The notes beneath the pieces are model-generated. The model was given only the letters and a program-made list of their open reading frames with translations. It was not told the origin of the DNA and searched no databases. Both the position numbers and the translations under genes were made by a program. From Chroococcidiopsis sp. CCMEE 29 (GTDB taxonomy: Bacteria > Cyanobacteriota > Cyanobacteriia > Cyanobacteriales > Chroococcidiopsidaceae), in the NCBI RefSeq assembly GCF_023558375.1, contig NZ_CP083761.1:2846001-2910000 (forward strand): 64,000 nucleotides of DNA, given 5' to 3'. Below, one piece after another: positions 24,985 to 33,299 of the stretch (position 1 is the first letter of the stretch; each line of letters starts with the position of its first letter).

Positions 24985-25623
24985 ATGCCCACTATTGCAA
25001 AGAACAACGATGTGATTACGGTGATAATCATCTTCGCCGTAGAACCTGAACGTCAGCAGGAACTGGTAGATACCATTGTTGAATTTCTTGAATCAGCGGT
25101 GAAGTACCAGCCAGGTTTTGTCTCAGCCAGCATTCACAAAAGTCTAGATGGCTTGCGGGTAATGACTTATGCTCAGTGGAAAACCCAGGAAGACTACAAA
25201 GCTTTTATTAGCAATTCCGAGGTGCAGTCTCAAGGAGCAAAGCTTTCTAATTTCCATGTACTAAACTCCCATGTCTACGAGGTCGTCGTTTCCCAGCCAA
25301 AAGATGCCACACTCAAGATTGCCAAAGGTGGTCTGATTCACCTTGCTGAATTCCAAGTGAAGCCAGAAAACCAGATGCATCTAGTGGAGTTGGAGCGGGA
25401 ATATGTAGGGGTAGGGTTGCAAAATTCAGGACTAATATCTGCTAATTTCCATCGTTCGCTTGATGGTGTCCACAATGTGAACTACGGGCAGTAGCGCAGC
25501 TTTGCAGATTTTGAAGAACTACTGAAAGATCCAAAGTACGCAGCCTTGAATGAGTATTGGCGAGGTCTGGCGGAAAACGAGTTTCATCTCTATGAGGTAA
25601 TCTTCACTGAGCCTGCTGATTAA
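24985..25623 (+). pseudogene. Duplicated antibiotic-biosynthesis monooxygenase (ABM) gene with in-frame amber stop
   Basis: Two ferredoxin-like ABM domains are encoded. Domain 1 (residues 9-105) includes VKYQPGFVSASIHKSLDGLRVMTYAQWKTQEDY. Domain 2 starts GGLIHLAEFQVKPENQ and reads NVNYGQ, then TAG at 25492-25494, then RSFADFEELLKDPKYA through FHLYEVIFTEPAD to the TAA at 25623. The position of the stop matches the Trp in the first domain (YAQWKT), so TGG to TAG is the simplest history. ABM enzymes act on quinones and aromatic polyketides. The product either ends at 169 residues or needs readthrough. Confidence 0.8.
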
Positions 25624-25652
25624 TCGATGTTTGTAGTACAGCCAATCTAGTG

Positions 25653-25754
25653 ATGGAGATTAAGCCAGTGAATGCACAGATCAATCTTTTCTCACCTGTC
25701 AAGCTGGGTTCCTACAAGCTGCCAAATCGTGATTCTGAAAACCCCCTGAAGTAG
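25653..25754 (+). pseudogene. Old Yellow Enzyme (NADH:flavin oxidoreductase) N-terminal remnant
   Basis: This 33-codon ORF ends NLFSPVKLGSYKLPNR followed by unrelated residues and a stop. LFSPVKLGSYKLPNR is the well-known start of bacterial Old Yellow Enzymes, whose next residues would be the FMN-binding strand VVMAPLTR. The rest is deleted. It lies 30 bases after the broken ABM gene, so the pair probably was an operon for enone or quinone metabolism that has decayed. Confidence 0.75.
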
Positions 25755-25794
25755 GTATGGTGAGCAGTGCCAGCCCTAAATAATGCCGATCGCA

Positions 25795-26499
25795 TTAAAC
25801 TTCATCAGGGTTAACCCCCATCTGACGTAACCGCTCTGCTAATCGCTCAGCTCGTTCTTCGCTAGTCAACAATAGATTTCCTTGACTATCCCACCAGCGC
25901 AACCAAGGCAGTTCCATATTTTCATATTGCCCTTGCCATATACCCAACTCAACACCGATTGGAGGAATCGGATAGTGACCCCGTTCATTTGCACTTACTT
26001 GCTCATAGCGACCATCTACCAGGTGATATACTTCCACCTGAGCTTTGTTGACTTCATAAATTCCATAAAAGGGGATGCGAATTGCCTGCTCATACACCCA
26101 GAACTTACCACTAATAGGTGTATTGTCTCGTTCCTCCGACCCATTACCAGAGACAAATTCTAGTGCAATCAGGGGTGCAACATATTCCTGCCACAAAACA
26201 TAAGAACGCCGCACTTGACCATTTAGCAACGGCGGTACCTTAGGGACATAAAACCAATCCGGTGCTTCAGCACCTTTTTCAGGGGGTTCAGTTAAACGCC
26301 AGTAGATACCACAATCTTGCCCAATGCAATATTGGTTATCAGGATGGAGTTTTTGCAATGTAGGTCTAATAGAATCACTTAGAAGACTACTCTGAGGACG
26401 TTCTTGAAAGTTTTTCACAAATGTGCCGTCAGACTCTGGTAGCTGAGTATGATCTGGAAGAGAAGTAATGGTTGATTCAGGGAGTGGGGCAAGAGACAT
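25795..26499 (-). CDS. Uma2-family (DUF820) PD-(D/E)XK nuclease-like protein
   Basis: This 234-residue member of the Uma2/DUF820 family is hugely expanded in cyanobacteria. It shows QYCIGQDCGIYWR, then EAPDWFYVP (Asp of the PD motif), then PLIALEFVSGNGSEERDN (Glu-x-Lys replaced by Glu-x-Val-Ser), and the C-terminal SEERAERLAERLRQMGVNPDEV. The start at 26499 (MSLAPLPES) suits the family better than 26550. The usual ExK is altered (EFVS), as in many DUF820 paralogs. Cellular role is unknown; some relatives are tied to mobile elements. Confidence 0.85.
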   Translation of the reverse strand: MSLAPLPESTITSLPDHTQLPESDGTFVKNFQERPQSSLLSDSIRPTLQKLHPDNQYCIGQDCGIYWRLTEPPEKGAEAPDWFYVPKVPPLLNGQVRRSYVLWQEYVAPLIALEFVSGNGSEERDNTPISGKFWVYEQAIRIPFYGIYEVNKAQVEVYHLVDGRYEQVSANERGHYPIPPIGVELGIWQGQYENMELPWLRWWDSQGNLLLTSEERAERLAERLRQMGVNPDEV

Positions 26500-26754
26500 G
26501 GCGACCACCGAGAAATCTATTTTTGCCAGTAGTTGATATAAACAAAGCAACTTTATGCAATCAAAAGCCGATCATCAACAGAAAAATCAATAGTTTATTT
26601 TATGCAGGTGTAGGTTTTGCGATCGCTACACTAATTGTATTTAGATACTGCACTTGTATGTAGTATGGAAGTAGTTTAATAATACATAATTGTTGCGTTT
26701 ACTTAGCTAGATTCTCTTAAAAAAGAGATATCACTCTAATCATTTGGAGTAGCG

Positions 26755-27150
26755 ATGAAGGTTCGAGCCTCATACACAAGACTGCTAGTGTCTGACTTGG
26801 AAGCTAGCTTTCTGTTCTACCGGGATGTGATGGAATTCAAGCTAACTGTTGAGGATATGCCAGATGGTTATGCTGAGTTTGAAGTCGGAGAGATGAAGCT
26901 GTCTTTATTTAGGCGGCAAGAAATGGCAGAAATGATTGGCAACGAACACAAGCCTCTCAATGCAGAATGCCAAGATAAAGTTGCATTGATCCTGACAGTG
27001 GCTGACTTAGACGAGGCGTATCACCAACTCAGGCAAAAGGGTGTCAAATTTACTACGGAACCGATGAACAATCCCTACTATGGGATAAAAACAGCTTATC
27101 TGCGAGATCCTGACGAAAATCTGATTGGGCTATTCCAGCCCTTGGTCTAA
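26755..27150 (+). CDS. VOC/glyoxalase-fold protein
   Basis: This 131-residue vicinal oxygen chelate protein has paired beta-alpha-beta-beta-beta modules: YTRLLVSDLEASFLFYRDVM then FKLTVEDMPDGYAEFEVGEM, and ALILTVADLDEAYHQLRQKG then YGIKTAYLRDPDENLIGLFQP. The final DPDENLIGLFQ is the classic C-terminal strand with a metal-binding Glu. The other usual metal-binding His residues are not obvious, so catalysis is uncertain. It lies 44 bases before the receiver/redox fusion gene and may share its transcript. Confidence 0.85.
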   Translation: MKVRASYTRLLVSDLEASFLFYRDVMEFKLTVEDMPDGYAEFEVGEMKLSLFRRQEMAEMIGNEHKPLNAECQDKVALILTVADLDEAYHQLRQKGVKFTTEPMNNPYYGIKTAYLRDPDENLIGLFQPLV

Positions 27151-27194
27151 TACATCACTTTATATTATGTCCTGTGGACGTTGTGGCAAGACTT

Positions 27195-28865
27195 ATGGCT
27201 AAACCCGTAATCATGACTGTTGACGACGATCCTGAAGTTCTGCAAGCAGTCGCAAGGGATCTGCGGCGAGCATACGGCGATCGCTTTCGAGTGATCCGTG
27301 CAGACTCAGGAACCTCTGCGCTTGAAGTTGTCCAACAACTCAAGCTACGCAACGAACCAGTGGCGTTGTTTTTAGTAGATCAACGAATGCCCCAAATGAG
27401 CGGCGTAGAGTTTCTGGAAAAGGAGATGGAACTGTTTCCCGAAGCAAAGCGAGCATTGCTCACAGCTTATGCAGATACCGATGCAGCGATCCGTGCCATT
27501 AACACAGCAAAGATTGATTACTACTTGATGAAGCCGTGGGACCCTCCTGAAGAACGGTTGTATCCGGTGCTGGACGATCTGCTTGATGACTGGCAAGCCG
27601 GTTTCCATCCTCTGTTTGAAGGGATTCGCGTCATTGGCAACCGCTGGTCTCCCCACTCCCATCAAGTTAAAGATTTCCTCGCACGCAATCAAGTGCCATA
27701 CCAATGGCTGGATATCGAGTTAGAGGAGGAAGCTCAACGCCTGGTAACCTGTGCTGAAGCTAAGAATGCTAATAAGGCACACCTGCCTTTGGTGTTGTTT
27801 CCTGATGGTTCGCGTCTGAGTCAGCCATCTAATCTCCAAATTGCCGAGAAGATTGGGCTAAGAACTCAGGCTGAACGTCCGTTTTACGATCTACTGATTG
27901 TGGGGGGTGGTCCTGCGGGCTTAGCAGCAGCCGTCTATGGGGCATCGGAAGGACTCAGCACGGTGATGATTGAACGAGAAGCGCCAGGGGGACAGGCAGG
28001 GTCGAGTTCCCGGATTGAGAACTACTTGGGCTTCCCCTCTGGACTAAGTGGTGCAGATCTGGCTCGTCGCGCTGTAACCCAGGCTAGACGCTTCGGCGTG
28101 GAGATCCTAACGCCCCAAGAGGCGACCAGCGTTCGCGTAGATGACCCCTATCGGATTGTCACCCTAGGGGACGGCAGCGAGATCAGCTGCCACGCGCTAC
28201 TAGTTGCCACTGGTGTCTCGTATCGCCGGCTGAATGTACCGGGTATGGAAAAACTGACGGGTGCTGGAGTCTATTACGGTGCAGCAATGACTGAAGCGCT
28301 CTCCTGCCGAGATGAAGATGTTTACATTATCGGTGGGGCAAACTCAGCGGGACAGGCAGCAATGTACTTTTCCAAGTTTGCCCGCAACGTGATTATGCTA
28401 GTACGCAGTGACTCTTTGACTAAAGGGATGTCTCAATACCTGATTGACCAAATTGAGGCAATGGAGAACATCACGGTGCGGGTGAACACTAGTGTCGTTG
28501 AGGCAAAAGGCACGACTAGCCTAGAGGCAATTACGATCGCCGATAGCAAAACTGGCGAGAAGGAAACGGTTACTGCCACTTCATTGTTCATCTTTATTGG
28601 AGCAATGCCACAGACCGATTGGTTAGATGGTTTGGTCGAGCGCGATGAACGGGGCTTTATTCTATCTGGACCGGATCTGATCCATGATAGCAAACGACCA
28701 AGGGGTTGGACACTAGAGCGCAGCCCCTTTTTGTTAGAAACGAATGTTCCTGGCATCTTCGTTGCTGGAGATGTACGACATCGGTCAGTGAAGCGCGTTG
28801 CTTCTGGAGTGGGCGAAGGCTCAATCGCCGTTCAATTCATCCATCAGTACCTCAGCAAGGTGTGA
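27195..28865 (+). CDS. Response regulator / glutaredoxin-like / thioredoxin-reductase-like fusion
   Basis: This 556-residue three-domain protein starts with a receiver domain (residues 3-125) with acidic Asp10-12, phospho-Asp62 (LFLVDQRMP), Thr90 and Lys113. Residues 143-222 look like a glutaredoxin (RVIGNRWSPHSHQVKDFLAR), but the CxxC is replaced by S-P-H-S. Residues 230-556 are the FAD/NAD(P)-binding thioredoxin-reductase fold (GGGPAG at 237, GGANSAG at 380, FVAGDVRHRSVKRVASGVGEG). The redox Cys-x-x-Cys expected before residue 375 is missing; only Cys371 is close. It is thus probably not a thioredoxin reductase but a flavin-dependent output or sensor. The start at 27195 is preferred over 27174. 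The kinase gene follows 2 bases later. Confidence 0.9.
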   Translation: MAKPVIMTVDDDPEVLQAVARDLRRAYGDRFRVIRADSGTSALEVVQQLKLRNEPVALFLVDQRMPQMSGVEFLEKEMELFPEAKRALLTAYADTDAAIRAINTAKIDYYLMKPWDPPEERLYPVLDDLLDDWQAGFHPLFEGIRVIGNRWSPHSHQVKDFLARNQVPYQWLDIELEEEAQRLVTCAEAKNANKAHLPLVLFPDGSRLSQPSNLQIAEKIGLRTQAERPFYDLLIVGGGPAGLAAAVYGASEGLSTVMIEREAPGGQAGSSSRIENYLGFPSGLSGADLARRAVTQARRFGVEILTPQEATSVRVDDPYRIVTLGDGSEISCHALLVATGVSYRRLNVPGMEKLTGAGVYYGAAMTEALSCRDEDVYIIGGANSAGQAAMYFSKFARNVIMLVRSDSLTKGMSQYLIDQIEAMENITVRVNTSVVEAKGTTSLEAITIADSKTGEKETVTATSLFIFIGAMPQTDWLDGLVERDERGFILSGPDLIHDSKRPRGWTLERSPFLLETNVPGIFVAGDVRHRSVKRVASGVGEGSIAVQFIHQYLSKV

Positions 28866-28867
28866 TT

Positions 28868-30250
28868 ATGGTGCACGACTCCAACCAAACGGTACTTTTT
28901 CCCAAGTTGACAGATGAGGAATTGCAGCGGATATCCAAACACGGTCGTGAGATCCAGCTCAATGATGGGGAGATCATCTTCAAGGAAGACGATCCAACGT
29001 ACCATTTCTACGTGGTACTGGAAGGTCAAATCCGTATTACAAAGCAGGTGGGTGCAGAAGAGCAGTTGATAACCGTCCATCAGGCTGGTGAGTTCACTGG
29101 AGAAATCTCGCTGCTGACGGGTAGACCGGCGATCGCCACTGGACGTGCCGTTGGTTCCAGTCGGGTTTTGGAAATTACGCATTCCGCCTTCAAGGATATG
29201 ATGGCGGAATGCTCGCAGGGGGCACAGGTCATCCTTGCTGCGATGGTGGGGCGAGCGCAGGATGTGGAAGTGCAAATGCGACAGCAGGAGAAGCTAGCTG
29301 CCCTCGGTAAATTATCCGCTGGTCTGGCTCATGAACTGAATAATCCAGCTGCTGCCGGAGGTAGGAGTGCCAAACAGTTACGAGAAGCGATCGCCAACGT
29401 GCAATCCCGGACACTGAAGCTTTGCGAGCTGAATTTATCCCAGGAGCAGCGGCAGTTGCTGAATCAGTTGCAGCAAGAGGCTATAACCCATACTGCGCCC
29501 CCACTCGATCCATTGACCCAAAGCGATCGCGAAGATGCCCTGACAGATTGGCTGGAGGAGCAGGGAATTAATAATGGTTGGCAGTTAGCACCAACCCTCG
29601 TATCAGCGGGTGTGGATGAGGAACGGTTAGAGGCGATCGCCCAGCAGATACCCACAGACACACTTGAGGAAGCCTTGACTTGGTTGGAAGCAAGTCTAAC
29701 TGTTGCCGGGCTAGTGAATGAAGTTGAGCAGAGTACGGCCCGGATATCGGAACTGGTGAAGGCGGTCAAAGCTTACTCTTACATGGATCAAGCGGCATTC
29801 CAGGAGATCGATGTTCACCAAGGCCTGGAGAATACGCTCACTATTCTCAAAAACAAGCTCAAGCACGGCATTACCGTAAAGCGCGAATATGACCCGAGTG
29901 TATCGCGCATCTGCGCCTACGGCAGTGAACTTAACCAGGTATGGACGAACCTGATTGATAATGCGATCGACGCGATGCAGGGACAAGGAGAACTTAAAAT
30001 CCGTACCGCACACGAGCAAGACAATGTGCTGGTTGAGATTGCTGATAATGGTCCAGGTATACCCTTAGCAATTCAGTCGCGCATTTTCGAGCCTTTTTTC
30101 ACAACTAAAGGAGTTGGGGAGGGGACGGGTTTAGGGTTGGATATCACCCGTCGGATTGTAGTGCAAAGGCATCACGGAGACATCCGCTTTAATTCGAGGG
30201 AAGGAGATACTCGTTTTCAAGTGCGCTTGCCGCTCAAGAAATTCGAGTGA
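28868..30250 (+). CDS. Cyclic-nucleotide-domain sensor histidine kinase
   Basis: This 460-residue soluble kinase has an N-terminal cNMP-binding/CRP-like domain (about 10-125: FKEDDPTYHFYVVLEGQIRI, GEFTGEISLLTGRPAIATGRA). A dimerisation/phosphoacceptor segment LAALGKLSAGLAHELNNPAA carries His155, and a long helical linker follows. The ATPase has N box NQVWTNLIDNAIDAM, G1 box DNGPGIP, F box IFEPFFTTK and G2 box GEGTGLGLDI. The PAAA variation after HELNNP is typical of this subgroup. Start at 28868 (ATG GTG CAC), 2 bases after the receiver/redox gene; the two form an obvious two-component pair. Confidence 0.93.
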   Translation: MVHDSNQTVLFPKLTDEELQRISKHGREIQLNDGEIIFKEDDPTYHFYVVLEGQIRITKQVGAEEQLITVHQAGEFTGEISLLTGRPAIATGRAVGSSRVLEITHSAFKDMMAECSQGAQVILAAMVGRAQDVEVQMRQQEKLAALGKLSAGLAHELNNPAAAGGRSAKQLREAIANVQSRTLKLCELNLSQEQRQLLNQLQQEAITHTAPPLDPLTQSDREDALTDWLEEQGINNGWQLAPTLVSAGVDEERLEAIAQQIPTDTLEEALTWLEASLTVAGLVNEVEQSTARISELVKAVKAYSYMDQAAFQEIDVHQGLENTLTILKNKLKHGITVKREYDPSVSRICAYGSELNQVWTNLIDNAIDAMQGQGELKIRTAHEQDNVLVEIADNGPGIPLAIQSRIFEPFFTTKGVGEGTGLGLDITRRIVVQRHHGDIRFNSREGDTRFQVRLPLKKFE

Positions 30251-30553
30251 GTGTGCCAACTTATATCATGTCCGGTTGAATAGCCATAGTTAAGGCAGAC
30301 GCGGTGACGCGGAGATCCTTTTATTATAATATCAAATCCGGTTGATTGCCCATGATTTGGCAGCCCTCACCCCGCCTCCGGCACTCCTCTCCCAAGCTTG
30401 GGAGAGGGGCAAGGGGTGAGGGCGAGATTTTACAGTCATTTAAGCGGATTTGATATAAGCAATTAGACGGACTTGATATTAATCAATTTCCCCCGCGATC
30501 GCACCAGCGTAACCAGTAGCCTGGTACATCTTCAAAGACACCTAGCCCAATTC
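30251..30553. repeat. Intergenic repeat block with REP-like palindrome
   Basis: CTCTCCCAAGCTTGGGAGAG (30387-30406) is a perfect 20-base palindrome nested inside CCCTCACCCC (30364-30373) and GGGGTGAGGG (30413-30422). Around it, ATATCAAATCCGGTTGA and its complement GCGGATTTGATAT (about 30335 and 30444) form a wider inverted repeat. GACGCGGTGACGCGG also occurs at 30299. No gene is present. The two flanking genes converge here, so the palindrome may terminate both. Confidence 0.7.
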
Positions 30554-32446
30554 CTAATTGCTGATGGCTCGCTGTTGTTGACGCTCCTGTATCCGCTCTA
30601 TGCTGGCAGTGGGGATGGAGGCAATCAGCGATCGCGTGTATTCCTCTTTTGGTTGACGGTAGATGCTCTCAGCTGAACCTTGTTCCACAATTTGACCCCG
30701 GCTCATGACTAAGATGCGATCGCTCATAAACTTCACTACGCTCAAGTCGTGGGAAATGAAAATATAGGTGAGGTTGAATTCGGCTTGCAATTCTTTCAAC
30801 AGATTCAGCACTTGCGCCTGCACCGAGACATCTAAGGATGAAACAGATTCGTCGCAAATAATAAATTTGGGATTGAGAGCTAAAGCACGCGCAATAGAAA
30901 TTCGTTGCCGTTGACCGCCAGAAAATTCGTGAGGATAGCGATTCATCCGGTCAGGATTCAGCCCCACACGCTCTAACAAGTAAGCTGCTCGTTCTCTGCG
31001 TTGTCGCTGTTTCTTGCCAACTGAATGAATCAACAAAGGTTCCATCACTGCATCCCCAATCTTCATCCGTGGGTCGAGAGAACTAAAGGGGTTTTGGAAG
31101 ATAATTTGCAGTTCCCGCCTTAGCTGCTGCAACAGACGCCCACTCACTTTGGTCACATCTCGCCCCTCAAACAAAATCTGACCGCCCATTGGTTGAATTA
31201 ATCGCAGTAATGTTCGACCTAGCGTAGTTTTACCGCAACCGGATTCTCCCACGAGTCCCAGGGTTTCACCTGGGTAAACCTGAAACGAAACGCCATTGAC
31301 CGCCATAAAATAGCGTTTCGTTTGACCAAACGCCCCACTCACGGGGAAGCCAACTTGGAGTGTACGGACTTCCAACAACGGCTGCTGCTGCTTGAGCTTT
31401 GCTAATCGTTGCTCTATTGCCTCAGTGCTAACTAGGGGAGGATAGACTGGTTGTTTTTCTTTGATTTGCACTTCTCCCCTTGGTGTCAGCTCAACGCCCA
31501 TAAAGTCGGAGACAGTAAGCAGATGCTGCGGTCGTCGCTCTAGCGTCGGGCGACAAGCTAGCAAACCTTTGGTGTATGGATGCTGAGGATGGGAAAAAAT
31601 CTGCTCTACAGAACCAGACTCAACAATTTTGCCTTGGTACATTACAGCAACCGAGTCCGCAATTTCGGCAATGATGCCCAAGTCGTGCGTGATGAAAATC
31701 ATGGACATTTGGCGGCGATCGCGCAACTCCCGCAGCAGGTCAAGAATCGTTGCCTGCACTGTCACATCCAGGGCTGTAGTCGGTTCGTCGGCAATCAAAA
31801 CAGTTGGGTTACAAGAGATTGCCATTGCGATCATCACCCGTTGCAGCTGCCCACCCGAAAGTTCGTGGGGATAGCGGTCAAGTATTGCTTGTTTATGCTG
31901 GTTCACCAACTTCTGTAACTGGCGCTTATCTAACCGCGAGGATTTCAATGCACCTTGGTTCCAGGTTTCGGTGTAATGCTGCTGCAACTCCCGATCGCTG
32001 GGGAGGAGTTTGACTTCCTGGAGACCGGCGATCGCTTGTCGTCGCGCCTCTACCGCTGAGATATTTTGGTGCAGTCGAATTGCTTCCACGAGCTGAAACC
32101 CAATTGTATAAACTGGATTGAGCGAACTCATCGGCTCTTGAAAGATCATGGCAATTTCACCGCCTCGGTATTGCTGCATCCGCCCTTGCGGTAGTTGCCG
32201 CAGATTTACCAATTCCGAGTCCTCTGCCTGAAACCAGATTTCGCCCTCACTTACCCTACCTGGACTCGGCACTAGGTCCATCACGGCTAAAGAGGTTACA
32301 GATTTTCCCGAACCCGACTCCCCAACAATACCTAGAGTCTGACCTCTATCCAGTTGGAAGGAGATGCCGTCAACGGCTGTGATGATTTTTTCATCCGTGA
32401 AAAATTCAACCTTAAGATTGCGAACATCTAGGACAGTATCACTCAT
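30554..32446 (-). CDS. Oligopeptide-type ABC transporter, fused double ATPase
   Basis: This 630-residue fusion of DppD-like and DppF-like ATPases is as in YejF/GsiA. First half: Walker A GESGSGKS near residue 40, signature [14 protein letters not shown], Walker [14 protein letters not shown]. Second half: [45 protein letters not shown]. Each half ends with the oligopeptide transporter C-terminal element ([24 protein letters not shown]) that precedes a Cys cluster in true Dpp proteins. An inter-domain stretch ([20 protein letters not shown]) is longer than usual. Permease and binding-protein genes are not next door, so the cargo (peptide, nickel, or glutathione) is unknown. Confidence 0.9.
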   Translation of the reverse strand: MSDTVLDVRNLKVEFFTDEKIITAVDGISFQLDRGQTLGIVGESGSGKSVTSLAVMDLVPSPGRVSEGEIWFQAEDSELVNLRQLPQGRMQQYRGGEIAMIFQEPMSSLNPVYTIGFQLVEAIRLHQNISAVEARRQAIAGLQEVKLLPSDRELQQHYTETWNQGALKSSRLDKRQLQKLVNQHKQAILDRYPHELSGGQLQRVMIAMAISCNPTVLIADEPTTALDVTVQATILDLLRELRDRRQMSMIFITHDLGIIAEIADSVAVMYQGKIVESGSVEQIFSHPQHPYTKGLLACRPTLERRPQHLLTVSDFMGVELTPRGEVQIKEKQPVYPPLVSTEAIEQRLAKLKQQQPLLEVRTLQVGFPVSGAFGQTKRYFMAVNGVSFQVYPGETLGLVGESGCGKTTLGRTLLRLIQPMGGQILFEGRDVTKVSGRLLQQLRRELQIIFQNPFSSLDPRMKIGDAVMEPLLIHSVGKKQRQRRERAAYLLERVGLNPDRMNRYPHEFSGGQRQRISIARALALNPKFIICDESVSSLDVSVQAQVLNLLKELQAEFNLTYIFISHDLSVVKFMSDRILVMSRGQIVEQGSAESIYRQPKEEYTRSLIASIPTASIERIQERQQQRAISN

Positions 32447-32535
32447 AGGAGTTGGGAGACGAGATTAATTTAAAATTAACTGGATTTTAACAGTGCCTCT
32501 CCCGTGTTTTTGTCAATTTGAGTATTGTTTACCAA

Positions 32536-32660
32536 AATAGGGGTCAGGGGTCAGGGGTCAGGGATTAGAAGAGCAGGGGGAGCAGGGGAAGCAGGGGAAG
32601 TAAGAGTGTAATCCCTAATCCCTAACCCCTAACCCCTGACCTCTCGCCCCTCGCCCCTCA
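32536..32660. repeat. Short tandemly repeated repeats between genes
   Basis: Three GGGGTCA units (32541-32561) are followed by GGGGGAGCAGGGGAAGCAGG, then CCCTAACCCCTAACCCCTGA and CCCCTCGCCCCTC (about 32612-32660). Mixed degenerate heptamers of this type are usual between cyanobacterial genes. Confidence 0.8.
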
Positions 32661-32661
32661 T

Positions 32662-33168
32662 CTAAAACGGAATGTCATCAACGTCTGCATCAGTAGTTGG
32701 CAGCGGTGGGGATTGAGGCTTGGGTACTGCTGAATCAGACTGCGTCTTGACACCGACAGCACTGAACCTTTCCTCCATTGGAGTATGAGTACGTGAGGGC
32801 ACAGCTCCTACATCTGTAGTGTTGCTGGCATTAGCAGTACTCTGTGCTGAAGCACTCATATTGAAACCTTCACCGAGGGAGTGAATGCGTTGAACCGTCA
32901 ATTCAGCGCGTTTTTCTTTAAAGCCCTCTGGGCGCTCAACCGTATTCATACTCAAGCGACCTTCAATGATGACGCGATCGCCCTGATGGTAGTTTTGTTG
33001 AATTTCTTGAGCTAGATTACCCCAGCCCACCACTTTTAATGTTGCTGGCGGATCTTCCGTCCTTAGTCCCGGAAACTGGACGAGCATTTCGGCGATCGCC
33101 ATTTGATCGGTTGTGTAGCGAAGTTGCGGTGTTTGAACAATCTCCGCCATTAAAACGCAGCTATTCAT
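32662..33168 (-). CDS. ssb: Single-stranded DNA-binding protein
   Basis: This 168-residue OB-fold SSB-type protein has MAEIVQTPQLRYTTDQMAIA for the first strands, then VVGWGNLAQEIQQNYHQGDRVIIEGRLSMN and a long disordered Pro/Thr-rich linker. The acidic tip DADVDDIPF recruits replication and repair partners. Cyanobacteria carry several SSB-like proteins; this one resembles the type with an unusual core rather than the main SSB. It has its own transcript flanked by tandem repeats. Confidence 0.87.
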   Translation of the reverse strand: MNSCVLMAEIVQTPQLRYTTDQMAIAEMLVQFPGLRTEDPPATLKVVGWGNLAQEIQQNYHQGDRVIIEGRLSMNTVERPEGFKEKRAELTVQRIHSLGEGFNMSASAQSTANASNTTDVGAVPSRTHTPMEERFSAVGVKTQSDSAVPKPQSPPLPTTDADVDDIPF

Positions 33169-33265
33169 GTTTCTCTGTGCATCCTACTTAGATTGTTTGT
33201 TTGCAGCGAAGTAAGGGTTGAGGTGAGCAATAGGGTGAGAGATGAGATGGGAAATTATTCTAACC

Positions 33266-33299
33266 CCTAACCCCTGACCCCTGACCCCTGACCCCTAAC
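33266..33299. repeat. CCCCTGA heptamer repeat
   Basis: Several CCCCTGA/CCCCTAA units lie between ssb and the following gene, the reverse-complement form of the GGGGTCA class at 32541 and 55292. Confidence 0.8.

Noticed and set aside
32536-33299. CRISPR-like short repeats
   Set aside because: They are contiguous degenerate heptamers without spacers; no cas genes are present anywhere in the window.
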